Shown: piece by piece, positions 52,322 through 61,273 of the stretch
Layout: each line of letters begins with the position of its first letter
How positions within the stretch are numbered: position 1 is the first letter of the stretch
Source of the DNA: an uncultured Eubacterium sp.
GTDB lineage: Bacteria > Bacillota > Clostridia > Lachnospirales > Lachnospiraceae
Reading direction: 5' to 3'
Length of the DNA: 64,000 bases
NCBI GenBank assembly: GCA_947088865.1
Contig: CAMUHY010000014.1
Coordinates: forward strand, 1-64,000
Position numbers and translations under genes: made by a program
The notes under the pieces: model-generated
What the model was told of the DNA's origin: nothing
Database searches by the model: none
Seen by the model: only the letters and a program-made list of their open reading frames with translations

Positions 52322-53341
52322 ATGAGTAATATATACGGAGTTGATATAGGGACAAGTAATTTTAAAATGTGTTGTAAGGAAAAAGACCAAATCTTAAATG
52401 AAAAAAATATGATTGCAATTGCCAATAAAACGGAATTGTTAGCATTTGGAGACGAGGCATATGAAATGTATGAGAAAGCTCCTGAAAATATTGAGGTGTC
52501 GTATCCTGTTAAATTTGGTGTGATTGCTGATATTGAGAATATGCAGACGCTTCTTCTTAATTTTTTCAATAAGATTAATGGTGACAAAAAGCAGCCTGGC
52601 AACACGGACTTTTATATCGCCGTGCCAACCGATGTAACCGAAGTGGAAAAAAGAGCATTTTATGAACTTGTTGCCGATTCAAAGGTAAAGGCTAAAAATA
52701 TATTTATTGTTGACAAGCCAGTTGCCGATGCAATAGGGGCTGGGCTTGACGTTACAAAATCGCGTGGTATTATGATTGTCAATATTGGCGCTGAGACAAC
52801 AGAGATATCCGTATTGTCATTAGGCGGCATTGTTATCAGCAAATCCGTTAAAATTGGAGGCAATAAATTAGATGACGTTATTATAAGCCAGATTCGTAAA
52901 GTTTATAATCTTGTTATTGGAAGCAAAACCGCTGAATCCTTAAAAAAAGAATTGGGCAGTGCAATTAAAGGAGAAGAACATTTTGCACCTGGTTTTGGAC
53001 GCAATATCTTGTCTGGTCTTCCTGTGAGCATTGATATTTCTTCCGATGTAATATATCAAGCCATTGTTGACCCGCTGCATTCAATTATGGATTCAATAAA
53101 AGTGATTCTTGAACGTACACCGCCAGAATTAGCGGCTGATATCATTAAAAACGGCATTTATGTTTCTGGAGGTACTTCAAGCATTAACAGTCTTGAAAAA
53201 TATATTAATCAAGAGACCAATATTAATGTCAATATTGTAGAAAATCCTTCAGAAAGTGTCGTAAGAGGTTTGATGGGTGTCGTATCAAACCCTGATTTTG
53301 CCGGTGTTGCATATACACCTCAGGATAAGACATACGATTAA
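52322..53341 (+). CDS. mreB: Rod shape-determining protein MreB (divergent)
   Basis: A 339-residue actin-like protein. Phosphate 1 motif IYGVDIGTSNFKMC, connect and phosphate 2 MIVNIGAETTEISVLSLGG, then VKIGGNKLDDVIISQIRK and adenosine motif GIYVSGGTSSI. Several positions differ from standard MreB (for example SGGTSS for TGGGA), so this copy is divergent. It polymerises under the membrane to guide wall synthesis with MreC, MreD, RodA and PBP2, all encoded next to it. Start after GAAAGGAG. Confidence 0.92.
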   Translation: MSNIYGVDIGTSNFKMCCKEKDQILNEKNMIAIANKTELLAFGDEAYEMYEKAPENIEVSYPVKFGVIADIENMQTLLLNFFNKINGDKKQPGNTDFYIAVPTDVTEVEKRAFYELVADSKVKAKNIFIVDKPVADAIGAGLDVTKSRGIMIVNIGAETTEISVLSLGGIVISKSVKIGGNKLDDVIISQIRKVYNLVIGSKTAESLKKELGSAIKGEEHFAPGFGRNILSGLPVSIDISSDVIYQAIVDPLHSIMDSIKVILERTPPELAADIIKNGIYVSGGTSSINSLEKYINQETNINVNIVENPSESVVRGLMGVVSNPDFAGVAYTPQDKTYD

Positions 53342-53370
53342 AAACCTTTTAAATAAGATGGGAGTTTTGT

Positions 53371-54219
53371 ATGTTAAAGAAGATTTCATCATTTTTTACA
53401 TCAAAATATATTTTAATTTTGGTAGTACTACTGTGTTCTGCTCTTATCGTTGCCAGTTTTTTTACAGATAAGCTCGTAGCACCTGTACGAAATGTTGTCT
53501 CCACACTGGTTATGCCCATTCAAGACGGTATGAATTATATCGGTTTATGGGTGTCTGACGGCTATGAGAAAATTCAAGAAGCCACCAAACTTCTTGAAGA
53601 AAATCAATCCTTAAAATCAAAAGTGGATGAATTAACCGAAGAAAATAATAAATTAAAACAGGATACGTATGAATTAAAACGACTAAGGGACTTGTACAAG
53701 CTTGATGAAAGTTATGCTGATTACGCAAAAGTAGGAGCAAGAATTATTGGTACAAGTTCGGATAACTGGTATTCAACATTTACAATCGATAAAGGAAGCG
53801 ATGATGGAATTGCTGTGAATATGAATGTTATTGCTGACGGAGGACTGGTGGGAATTGTCACTAGTGTAGGCAAAACCTATGCGACCGTTAAAAGTATTAT
53901 AGAAGATGGCAGTTTTGTCAGCGGACAATTAATTGATACAGGTGATAAATGTACCATTCAAGGCAATATTGACTTGATGGATTCTGGAATGATTCGCATA
54001 CAACACTTTAAACATTCAGTCACCGTAAGAAATGGTGATAAGATTGTAACTTCCAATATAAGTGACCGATATCTTCCTGGAATATTGATTGGTTATACCA
54101 AAGATGTATCTCTTGACAGCAATAATTTAACACAATCCGGTTATCTTATTCCTGCTGTGGATTTTGGACATCTGCAAGAGGTGCTGGTTATTACACAATT
54201 AAAGGAAGTTGGAGAATAA
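53371..54219 (+). CDS. mreC: Rod shape-determining protein MreC
   Basis: A 282-residue bitopic protein: one membrane segment (residues 13-31), a coiled coil (about 65-110, LLEENQSLKSKVDELTEENN), and the beta-barrel MreC domain (VGARIIGTSSDNWYSTFTID, KGSDDGIAVNMNVIADGGLV). It links MreB to the periplasmic-side wall enzymes. The last base of its stop overlaps the start of mreD. Confidence 0.95.
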   Translation: MLKKISSFFTSKYILILVVLLCSALIVASFFTDKLVAPVRNVVSTLVMPIQDGMNYIGLWVSDGYEKIQEATKLLEENQSLKSKVDELTEENNKLKQDTYELKRLRDLYKLDESYADYAKVGARIIGTSSDNWYSTFTIDKGSDDGIAVNMNVIADGGLVGIVTSVGKTYATVKSIIEDGSFVSGQLIDTGDKCTIQGNIDLMDSGMIRIQHFKHSVTVRNGDKIVTSNISDRYLPGILIGYTKDVSLDSNNLTQSGYLIPAVDFGHLQEVLVITQLKEVGE

Positions 54220-54749
54220 TGAAAAGAAAGATTTTGGAATTGATTATCATTATACTTTTCTATTGCCTTTCCGTAACATTAGGCAGAGTGATTGAACTTG
54301 GAGGAATAAAGCCCAATATGCTTATTATACTTCCGATTTTGTTTGGATATCTGAATGGAAGCAATGAAGGTATGTTTGTCGGCTTTTTTTCCGGTTTAAT
54401 ATATGATGTTTTCATATCGACAATAATAGGTTTTTCGCCGCTTGTATTTTCTATTCTTGGATATATTTCTGGACTTTTTTTTCAAAAATATGAAAAAAGT
54501 GAGCTTATCATTCCTTTAGTTATTGTAGCATTTGGCGATATTGTATATGAATTTTTATCTTATGTTGGTAATTTTTTATTACACAATCGCCTCAATGTAT
54601 TATATTTCGTTAAGCGTTTTATGATTCCAGAAATGATATATACCGTATTATTTTTTGTTTTAGTATTTAAACCCATTGTATTAATAAATCCATTGCTTTC
54701 AGGCAAGAAAAAAAGGAGAGTAAGTTACTTTGATGAGAGAGATAGTTGA
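54219..54749 (+). CDS. mreD: Rod shape-determining protein MreD
   Basis: A 176-residue integral membrane protein with five or six hydrophobic segments, starting KRKILELIIIILFYCLSVTL and containing GLIYDVFISTIIGFSPLVFS. It belongs to the elongasome. It overlaps mreC by one base and the PBP2 gene by about 20 bases, so the genes are translated as a unit. Confidence 0.92.
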   Translation: MKRKILELIIIILFYCLSVTLGRVIELGGIKPNMLIILPILFGYLNGSNEGMFVGFFSGLIYDVFISTIIGFSPLVFSILGYISGLFFQKYEKSELIIPLVIVAFGDIVYEFLSYVGNFLLHNRLNVLYFVKRFMIPEMIYTVLFFVLVFKPIVLINPLLSGKKKRRVSYFDERDS

Positions 54750-57471
54750 CTACATACTAAGTTTGCTAAAATCACGATTTGTGCCGCTGATATTAATTTT
54801 TATCACTTTATTTTCCGTGTTAGTAGTCAAAGTTTTTTCATTACAGATTGTAAACGGAGAAGATTACGCGAACACGCTTACGGAATCAATACAGATGACG
54901 ACAAGTGTTCCAGCAACCAGAGGGCGCATATTTGATAAAAATGGAGTACTGCTTGCATATAATGAGCTGGCATTTGCTGTAACAATAAGCGACAGCGGTA
55001 CTTATGAAAGCACTGAAGTTAAAAATGCAACGGTCAATGCAACCATTGAAGAAACGTTAAATATTATTGAGTCAAAAGGCGATTATTTTCAAAATGATTT
55101 TTCAATAGAATATAATGATGGGTATGAATATAACGTTTCAGACAACGCACTGCTGCGTTTTAAACGTGATGTCTATGGCTGTAAGTATGTGGAGCAGTTG
55201 ACCGAAGAACAACGAAATTCAACAGCAGAAGAAATGATAGATTATTTGTGCGATTATTACGAGATTGATAAAGATTCTATTTCTCCACAACATATAACCA
55301 AGATGATTAGTTTACGATTAAATATGACGCACAATTTATACAATCGATACATTGCATTTACGATTTCCGATGAAGTGTCTGATGAAACCGTAGCTGCAAT
55401 TCTTGAAAATTCCGATAAACTGGTCGGTGTAACCGTTGAACAAAAATATATAAGAAAATATGTAGACAGCATTTATTGTTCACAGATTCTTGGATATACA
55501 GGAACCGTGTCCAAATCGGAACTTGAAACGCTCTTAGAGACAGACGATAGTTACGAATTAAATGATGTTGTAGGCAAATCGGGAATAGAACATTCTATGG
55601 AGAGTGTTTTATCTGGCACAAAAGGCAGTAAAAAAGTATATATTGATACGTTTGGTCGAATCACGGAAGTTTTGGAAGAAACCGATTCTGTTGCAGGAAA
55701 TGATATTTATCTTACGATTGATATTGAATTGCAAAAAAGCATTTATAATGCAATTGAAGATAAACTTGTTGGTATATTATTACAACATATGACAGCAGGT
55801 GACAATAAATATACCTACACTGGAGATGGTGAAATTGATTCCATTTATATTACTGCAAAAGAAGTTTATTTTGCATTGATTGATAACAATTTAGTTTCAT
55901 TAGAAAAATTGTTCAAAGCCGAACATCCTACGGAATCTGATGTATATAACGCATTTCTTAACAAAAAAGAATCTACTATCAATTGGCTTCGTGAAGAACT
56001 AATAAACAATTCTACACCATATGGTCAATTGTCAGAAGAAGAGCAAATATATATATGGTATATATACAGAGATATTTTAATGACAGAAAAAATATTTAAT
56101 ATTAATAATGTTGATATTAATGATGAAGTTTATACAGATTGGACAGAAGGCAATTCAACCAGTTTACAAGAATTGCTTAAATATGGTATAACAAAAAACT
56201 GGATTGATTTATCAAAGTTATCTTCTCAGCAATACACCAGTCTTTCTGAATCCTATAATGAATTTGTGGACTATATTTTTGAACAATTAGAAAACGATAC
56301 AAGTTTTTATAAAAAAATGTTTCAATATATGATTAACAATGGCTCTATCAGCGGGCGTCAAGTATGTATGCTTTTATTTGAACAGGGCTTTCTTGAGGAT
56401 GAGGAAGATTATCAGGCATTAAATGCAGGAACGATTAGTGCCTATGATTTTATGAGAAGCGCCATTTCTTCTAAAAAAATTACGCCTGCACAGCTCGCAT
56501 TGGCACCTTGTTCTGGAGCATGTGTATTGACCAATGTAAATAACGGTGATGTATTGGCATTGGTTTCTTATCCTAGTTATGATAATAATAAGTTATCAGG
56601 ATATATTGATGCCAATTATTATAGACAATTAAATAACGATAAATCCTATCCATTAAGAAATTGGGCAACACAGGCTCAAGTGGCGCCAGGTTCAACCTTT
56701 AAAATGTGTTCTTCTATCGCTGGGGTTGAGGCAGGCGTTATTGGAGTTGATACCTCTTTTTATTGCAGCGGTGCATTTACAGAGGTTACGCCAAACCCGC
56801 GATGTTGGAATAGAAGCGGACACGGCTCAAGAGATATGGCAACTTCTATAAGAGATTCCTGCAATGTTTTCTTTTACAATGTTGGTTATAGGCTTGCATG
56901 TAGTAAAAATGGTGTATATAATAACACATATGGAACAAGTATCCTTCAAAAATATGCAGAAGAGATGGGGCTTGCCACTAAGTCTGGCATAGAAATAGCA
57001 GAAACAATACCAAGTCCTTCTAATATTGATGCAATTGCTTCCGCAATTGGACAAGGAAATCACCAATATAGCACATTAAACCTTGCACGATATGTAACAA
57101 CAATAGCAACCTCCGGAACATGTTATAATTTGACGCTGATTGACAAAATTGCTTCTAATACAGGTGAGGTTATAGAAGAGAAACAACCTGATATAGCAAA
57201 TCAAATGAACATTAACCCTGCTGTCTGGAATGCCGTTCACTCTGGAATGTTGATGGATACTTCAATTAGTGGATTATCTATTTCAGTGGCTTCAAAGACT
57301 GGTACCGCACAAGAAAATAAAAAACAACCTGACCATGCACATCTGGTTGCCTATGCACCTTTCGATAATCCACAGATAGGTATTGCAGTCTCCATACGAA
57401 ATGGTTATGCCAGCGGCGAGGCAGCACAGTTGGCAACTACTGTTTTAAAAATGTACTTTGGATTAGAATAA
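54730..57471 (+). CDS. mrdA: Penicillin-binding protein 2 (elongasome transpeptidase)
   Basis: A 913-residue class B PBP. One N-terminal membrane segment (residues 16-40), the dimerisation domain (TTSVPATRGRIFDKNGVLLA), then the transpeptidase with STFK (Ser655), SCN (710-712) and KTG (856-858). It is 200-300 residues longer than typical PBP2: between DIELQKSIYNAIEDKL and LALAPCSGACVLTNVNNGDV lies a long helical insertion (about residues 345-590). It cross-links new lateral-wall peptidoglycan made by RodA. The start is TTG 54730 or ATG 54733 after AAAGGAG. Confidence 0.95.
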   Translation: MMREIVDYILSLLKSRFVPLILIFITLFSVLVVKVFSLQIVNGEDYANTLTESIQMTTSVPATRGRIFDKNGVLLAYNELAFAVTISDSGTYESTEVKNATVNATIEETLNIIESKGDYFQNDFSIEYNDGYEYNVSDNALLRFKRDVYGCKYVEQLTEEQRNSTAEEMIDYLCDYYEIDKDSISPQHITKMISLRLNMTHNLYNRYIAFTISDEVSDETVAAILENSDKLVGVTVEQKYIRKYVDSIYCSQILGYTGTVSKSELETLLETDDSYELNDVVGKSGIEHSMESVLSGTKGSKKVYIDTFGRITEVLEETDSVAGNDIYLTIDIELQKSIYNAIEDKLVGILLQHMTAGDNKYTYTGDGEIDSIYITAKEVYFALIDNNLVSLEKLFKAEHPTESDVYNAFLNKKESTINWLREELINNSTPYGQLSEEEQIYIWYIYRDILMTEKIFNINNVDINDEVYTDWTEGNSTSLQELLKYGITKNWIDLSKLSSQQYTSLSESYNEFVDYIFEQLENDTSFYKKMFQYMINNGSISGRQVCMLLFEQGFLEDEEDYQALNAGTISAYDFMRSAISSKKITPAQLALAPCSGACVLTNVNNGDVLALVSYPSYDNNKLSGYIDANYYRQLNNDKSYPLRNWATQAQVAPGSTFKMCSSIAGVEAGVIGVDTSFYCSGAFTEVTPNPRCWNRSGHGSRDMATSIRDSCNVFFYNVGYRLACSKNGVYNNTYGTSILQKYAEEMGLATKSGIEIAETIPSPSNIDAIASAIGQGNHQYSTLNLARYVTTIATSGTCYNLTLIDKIASNTGEVIEEKQPDIANQMNINPAVWNAVHSGMLMDTSISGLSISVASKTGTAQENKKQPDHAHLVAYAPFDNPQIGIAVSIRNGYASGEAAQLATTVLKMYFGLE

Positions 57472-57473
57472 AA

Positions 57474-57540
57474 TATTCATTGAATAAAAGTATTTGTTGA
57501 ATAAAATTATTCGTTGAATAAAATATTCGTTGAATATTTG
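57474..57540. repeat. Four tandem 16-17-bp repeats before minC
   Basis: Units TATTCATTGAATAAAAG, TATTTGTTGAATAAAAT, TATTCGTTGAATAAAA and TATTCGTTGAATATTTG follow each other without gap. Each has an internal dyad ATTC/GAAT. They fill the start of the gap between mrdA and minC. Confidence 0.85.
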
Positions 57541-57599
57541 CTAAAATCATTATAAAATATTTTGTATGCCACATAAAATATGGCAGAATGTGAGGGAAC

Positions 57600-58283
57600 A
57601 TGAGTAATTCAGTTACAATCAAAAGTAACAAGCATGGTTTAACAGTTGTTTTAGATGAAAATCAAACTTTTGATAATTTGAAAGCGCAGGTGGAAGAAAA
57701 ATTTAAAAAGTCTTCAGCATTTTTTGGTTCATCAAGCATGGCTCTTGCAATAGAAGGAAAAAACGTTACAATGGGACAATCCCGTGAGATTGTTGAAATT
57801 ATAGAAAGTGTTACAGACCTTGATATTGTATGTCTTATTGACGAAGATGCGACGAAAGATGAACGCTTTGAAAATGCAATATTATCACATGTAAATAAAG
57901 AAAAAGAAAACTTAGATAACGGTTTATTTTATAAAGGTACATTACGGTCTGGGCAGATATTGGAATCTGAGGCGAGCGTTGTTATTCTTGGAGATATTAA
58001 TCCAGGTGGAAAAGTGATTTCTAAGGGCAGTGTTGTCGTTCTCGGAAGTCTTCGGGGCAATGTTTTTGCTGGTGTTAATGGAGATGAACATTCGTTTGTT
58101 GTGGCGCTGGAAATGAAGCCAATGCAAATTAAAATTGCAGATGTAATAGCAAGAAGTTCCGATTCAGCACCAGTGAATAAAAAAAATAAAAATTTAGAGC
58201 CTAAGATTGCATTTGTTGAAGATGGCAATATTTATATCGAAAATCTTTCAGCTGATGTGATTGAAGATTTAGTGATTAGCTAA
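57600..58283 (+). CDS. minC: Septum site-determining protein MinC
   Basis: A 227-residue inhibitor of FtsZ ring assembly. The N-terminal domain (residues 1-100, VTIKSNKHGLTVVLDENQTF) binds FtsZ. The C-terminal beta-helix domain (GTLRSGQILESEASVVILGD, INPGGKVISKGSVVVLGSLR, GNVFAG) binds MinD. It heads minCDE. The ribosome site TGAGGG is moderate. Confidence 0.94.
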   Translation: MSNSVTIKSNKHGLTVVLDENQTFDNLKAQVEEKFKKSSAFFGSSSMALAIEGKNVTMGQSREIVEIIESVTDLDIVCLIDEDATKDERFENAILSHVNKEKENLDNGLFYKGTLRSGQILESEASVVILGDINPGGKVISKGSVVVLGSLRGNVFAGVNGDEHSFVVALEMKPMQIKIADVIARSSDSAPVNKKNKNLEPKIAFVEDGNIYIENLSADVIEDLVIS

Positions 58284-58370
58284 AACTTATACTATTTTCG
58301 TTGATAAGTATAGTTTAACATAATAATATTATAACATAATAAATAGTACAATATAATATGGAGGTTAACA

Positions 58371-59177
58371 ATGAGTGAAGTTATAGTAGTGACATCTGGT
58401 AAAGGTGGCGTCGGTAAGACAACAACAACAGCCAATATTGGCACTGGTCTTGCTAAATTGGGAAAAAAGGTTGTTATGATTGATACAGATACAGGCCTTA
58501 GAAACTTAGATGTGGTGTTAGGACTCGAAAATAGAATTGTATATAATCTCGTTGATGTCGTTGAAGGAAATTGCCGTATTAAACAGGCTATGATTACAGA
58601 TAAACGTTGTCCAAAACTTTATCTGCTGCCTACTGCTCAGACTAGAGATAAGTCAGCCATTTCTCCAGAACAAATGATTAAAGTTCTTGATGAGTTAAAA
58701 AGCGACCCTGAAGGATTTGATTATATTCTTCTTGATTCCCCTGCTGGTATTGAACAGGGATTTCAAAATGCGATTGCAGGTGCAGACCGTGCGTTAGTTG
58801 TGACGACGCCAGAAGTATCAGCTATAAGAGATGCCGACCGAATTGTGGGACTTCTCGACGCACATGGACTAAAAGAACATGAAGATTTGATTGTTAATAG
58901 AATACGAATGGACATGGTTGGTCGTGGCGAAATGATGTCCATTGAAGATGTAAATGATATTTTACAGTTAAATGTTATTGGTGCTATTCCAGATGATGAA
59001 AGTATTGTCGTAGCAACAAATAAAGGTCAGCCTCTTGTTGGTGATGACACAATGGCTGGACAAGCATTTATGAATATATGTAAAAGGGTTATTGGAGAAG
59101 AAGTACCATTTCTTGATTTAAATGGAAAAGGTGGATTTTTCAAAAAATTATCTTCACTGTTTAAAAATGGAAAATAA
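58371..59177 (+). CDS. minD: Septum site-determining protein MinD
   Basis: A 268-residue ATPase with the deviant Walker A GKGGVGKTT (Lys11 and Lys16), MIDTDTGLRNLDVVLGLENR, ILLDSPAGIEQGFQNAIAGA, and a C-terminal amphipathic membrane-targeting helix (GFFKKLSSLFKNGK). It places MinC at the membrane near the poles. Good ribosome site TATGGAGG. Confidence 0.97.
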   Translation: MSEVIVVTSGKGGVGKTTTTANIGTGLAKLGKKVVMIDTDTGLRNLDVVLGLENRIVYNLVDVVEGNCRIKQAMITDKRCPKLYLLPTAQTRDKSAISPEQMIKVLDELKSDPEGFDYILLDSPAGIEQGFQNAIAGADRALVVTTPEVSAIRDADRIVGLLDAHGLKEHEDLIVNRIRMDMVGRGEMMSIEDVNDILQLNVIGAIPDDESIVVATNKGQPLVGDDTMAGQAFMNICKRVIGEEVPFLDLNGKGGFFKKLSSLFKNGK

Positions 59178-59226
59178 CTTACATATAGAAAATAATAAAA
59201 AAATTTTAACAGAAATCCTTTTACAT

Positions 59227-59261
59227 ACAAGTTTGTGTAAGCGCTGTATACACAAACTTGT
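59227..59261 (+). terminator. Hairpin between minD and minE
   Basis: ACAAGTTTGTGTA at 59227-59239 pairs perfectly with TACACAAACTTGT at 59249-59261. Only TTTCG follows, so it may be a weak terminator or an RNA-processing site lowering minE relative to minCD. Confidence 0.55.
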
Positions 59262-59294
59262 TTCGCCATATAACAGCGCAGAAATGGGGATAAG

Positions 59295-59567
59295 ATGAGC
59301 TTGTTAGATTTATTTAAGAAAAAAGGCTCTAGTGATGTTGCCAAAGACAGACTTAAGCTTTTATTGGTATCAGACCGCGCAAACTGTTCGCCGGAAGTCA
59401 TGGAAATGATTAAAAATGATATTATTAAGGTTATCTCAAAATACATGGTAATTGATGCAGACGGCTTGGATATTCAAATTACAACAACAGAGTCCGACAG
59501 TGATAATGGTTCGGTTCCAGCATTATATGCGAATATCCCAATTAAAGATATAAGAAATAATGATTAG
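59295..59567 (+). CDS. minE: Cell division topological specificity factor MinE
   Basis: A 90-residue MinE: N-terminal membrane/MinD-binding part (MSLLDLFKKKGSSDVAKDRL, KLLLVSDRANCSPEVMEMIK) and a C-terminal beta topology domain. It stimulates the MinD ATPase and makes the Min pattern dynamic; its presence means this organism has a MinE-type rather than a DivIVA-only system. The leader has CAGCGCAGAAATGGGG, shared with the GGDEF-EAL and LysR genes. Confidence 0.95.
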   Translation: MSLLDLFKKKGSSDVAKDRLKLLLVSDRANCSPEVMEMIKNDIIKVISKYMVIDADGLDIQITTTESDSDNGSVPALYANIPIKDIRNND

Positions 59568-59597
59568 AAAAAAACAATCATTAACATGATGTTTTTT
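59568..59597 (+). terminator. Terminator-like hairpin after minE
   Basis: AAAAAACAATCAT pairs with ATGATGTTTTTT with one bulged base; rodA starts 18 bases later, so read-through is likely needed. Confidence 0.55.
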
Positions 59598-59614
59598 ATA
59601 ATGTGGAGAAATGA

Positions 59615-60760
59615 ATGTTTAAGAAATATAAGTTGCGCTCATATAATTTCAGATTGGCAATCTTGGTCATTGTGGCATCACTATATGGAATTGTAGTTAT
59701 AAACAGTGCTGATTCCAGTTATACGTTAAAACAATGTTTGGGATTGGCGCTTGGCGTCGTAATTATGTTGGTGTTATCATTTGTTGATTACACATGGATA
59801 TTAAAATACTACTGGATAATTTATATTATGAATATATTGCTTTTAATGGCAGTTCCACTTATAGGCAAGGGAAGTCATGGGGCAAAAAGATGGATTAATT
59901 TAAAAGTATTTCAATTTCAGCCATCAGAATTGTCAAAAATATTGATGATTCTTGTCACAGCAAAAATTCTTTCCATGTATAAAGATAAAATTAATGATTG
60001 GAAGTTTTTGTGTATTCTTGCTGTGGTATTGGCAATTCCACTTGTACTTGTTGTTATAGAACCTGACCTTTCAACAACAATTATGACTTTTATTATACTA
60101 TTTTTTGTTGTTTTTTGTGCGGGATTAAGCTATAAAATTATTGGTCTTGTCTGTGTTGTTGTCGTTCCAATTTTAGTTGGCGGGTTTATCTATATCAGTA
60201 ATCCAGACAATAAAGTATTTTTCTTACAAGACTATCAGCGAGAACGAATTATGGACTTTTTATATCCCGATGAAAATGATGATGGCATCTACCAGCAAAA
60301 GATGTCTGAAACAGCTATTGGTTCAGGAAGACTACGGGGAAAAGGTCTTGATACAGACGACCCTGCTTCGTTAAAAAACGCAAATTATATTCCGGAGGCG
60401 CAAACCGATTTTATTTTTACGATTATTGGAGAAGAATTAGGGTTTATTGGTTGTATATCTGCAATTTTGTTGTTGTTTTGGATTGTTATAGAGTGTATAA
60501 TTATAGCCATACGGACAAAGGATTTTGCAGGGCGTCTTATATGCTGCGGTGTTGCCGTATATATAGGCTTTCAGTCATTTATTAATATTGGGGTAGTGAC
60601 AAGGCTTCTTCCCAATACAGGATTGCCGCTGCCGTTCTTTAGTTATGGATTGACATCATTACTTGTATTGTTTATTTCTATCGGTGTAGTAATGAATATT
60701 AATTTACAAATAAAATCAGAAAAAGATGATGATATTTTTGCAAAGGATTTTAGGGGATAG
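59615..60760 (+). CDS. rodA: SEDS glycosyltransferase RodA
   Basis: A 381-residue membrane protein with about ten segments, of the SEDS family. Marks: GKGSHGAKRWINLKVFQFQP then SELSKILMIL, EPDLSTT, ETAIGSGRLRGKGL, PEAQTDFIFTIIGEELGFIG and TGLPLPFFSYGLTSLL. It polymerises glycan strands and works with PBP2 (mrdA). Position between minE and mgsA fits an elongation RodA rather than division FtsW. Starts after TGTGGAG. Confidence 0.93.
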   Translation: MFKKYKLRSYNFRLAILVIVASLYGIVVINSADSSYTLKQCLGLALGVVIMLVLSFVDYTWILKYYWIIYIMNILLLMAVPLIGKGSHGAKRWINLKVFQFQPSELSKILMILVTAKILSMYKDKINDWKFLCILAVVLAIPLVLVVIEPDLSTTIMTFIILFFVVFCAGLSYKIIGLVCVVVVPILVGGFIYISNPDNKVFFLQDYQRERIMDFLYPDENDDGIYQQKMSETAIGSGRLRGKGLDTDDPASLKNANYIPEAQTDFIFTIIGEELGFIGCISAILLLFWIVIECIIIAIRTKDFAGRLICCGVAVYIGFQSFINIGVVTRLLPNTGLPLPFFSYGLTSLLVLFISIGVVMNINLQIKSEKDDDIFAKDFRG

Positions 60761-60771
60761 GTGAAAATTTT

Positions 60772-61167
60772 ATGAATATAGGTTTAATTGCTCATGATAC
60801 CAAGAAAAAATTAATGCAAAATTTTTGTATAGCATACAAAGGTATTCTCAATAAAAATCAATTATTTGCTACTGGCACAACAGGGCAGTTAATAGAAGAA
60901 GTTACCAATTTATCTGTCCATAAATTTTTGGCAGGGCATTTAGGCGGCGAGCGTCAATTATGCGCTGAAATTGAACAAAATCGAGTGGATTTAGTGATTT
61001 TTTTAAGAGAATCCATTGATTTAAACGACCATGAACCAAGTTCCGATAATGTGTGCAATTTATGCGATATGTATAATATTCCGTTAGCAACCAATCTTGC
61101 AACGGCTGAATTGCTTGTAAAGTCATTAGAACGCGGCGATATGGAATGGCGTGAGATTTATCAATAA
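60772..61167 (+). CDS. mgsA: Methylglyoxal synthase homologue with altered active site
   Basis: A 131-residue MGS-like protein. The family frame is clear: IGLIAHDTKKKLM, LFATGTTGQLIEE, LAGHLGGERQLCAEIEQNRV, DLVIFLRE and YNIPLATNLATAELLV. Compared with the E. coli enzyme (numbering recalled from memory), the catalytic Asp71 is Glu60, Asp91 is Glu80 and Asp101 is Ser90, while His19 (His8) and His98 (His87) remain. Normal MgsA turns dihydroxyacetone phosphate into methylglyoxal; this one may be slow, altered, or regulatory. It follows rodA by 11 bases. Confidence 0.82.
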   Translation: MNIGLIAHDTKKKLMQNFCIAYKGILNKNQLFATGTTGQLIEEVTNLSVHKFLAGHLGGERQLCAEIEQNRVDLVIFLRESIDLNDHEPSSDNVCNLCDMYNIPLATNLATAELLVKSLERGDMEWREIYQ

Positions 61168-61216
61168 AAAAATGCTACAAGCATGTACACTTGGCTTGTT
61201 GCTCGCAAAAATAAAA

Positions 61217-61251
61217 AAGCGAACAAGTTTATATCATAAGCTTGTTCGCTT
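61217..61251. terminator. Bidirectional terminator between mgsA and the DUF378 gene
   Basis: AAGCGAACAAG at 61217-61227 pairs perfectly with CTTGTTCGCTT at 61241-61251; A-rich before and T-rich after. Confidence 0.75.
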
Positions 61252-61273
61252 GCAAATTTGTTTTATAAAACTT

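Noticed and set aside
59178-59294. Idea that minE is separated from minCD by a full terminator
   Set aside because: The stem is strong but only TTT follows, so I keep it as a weak terminator or processing site.
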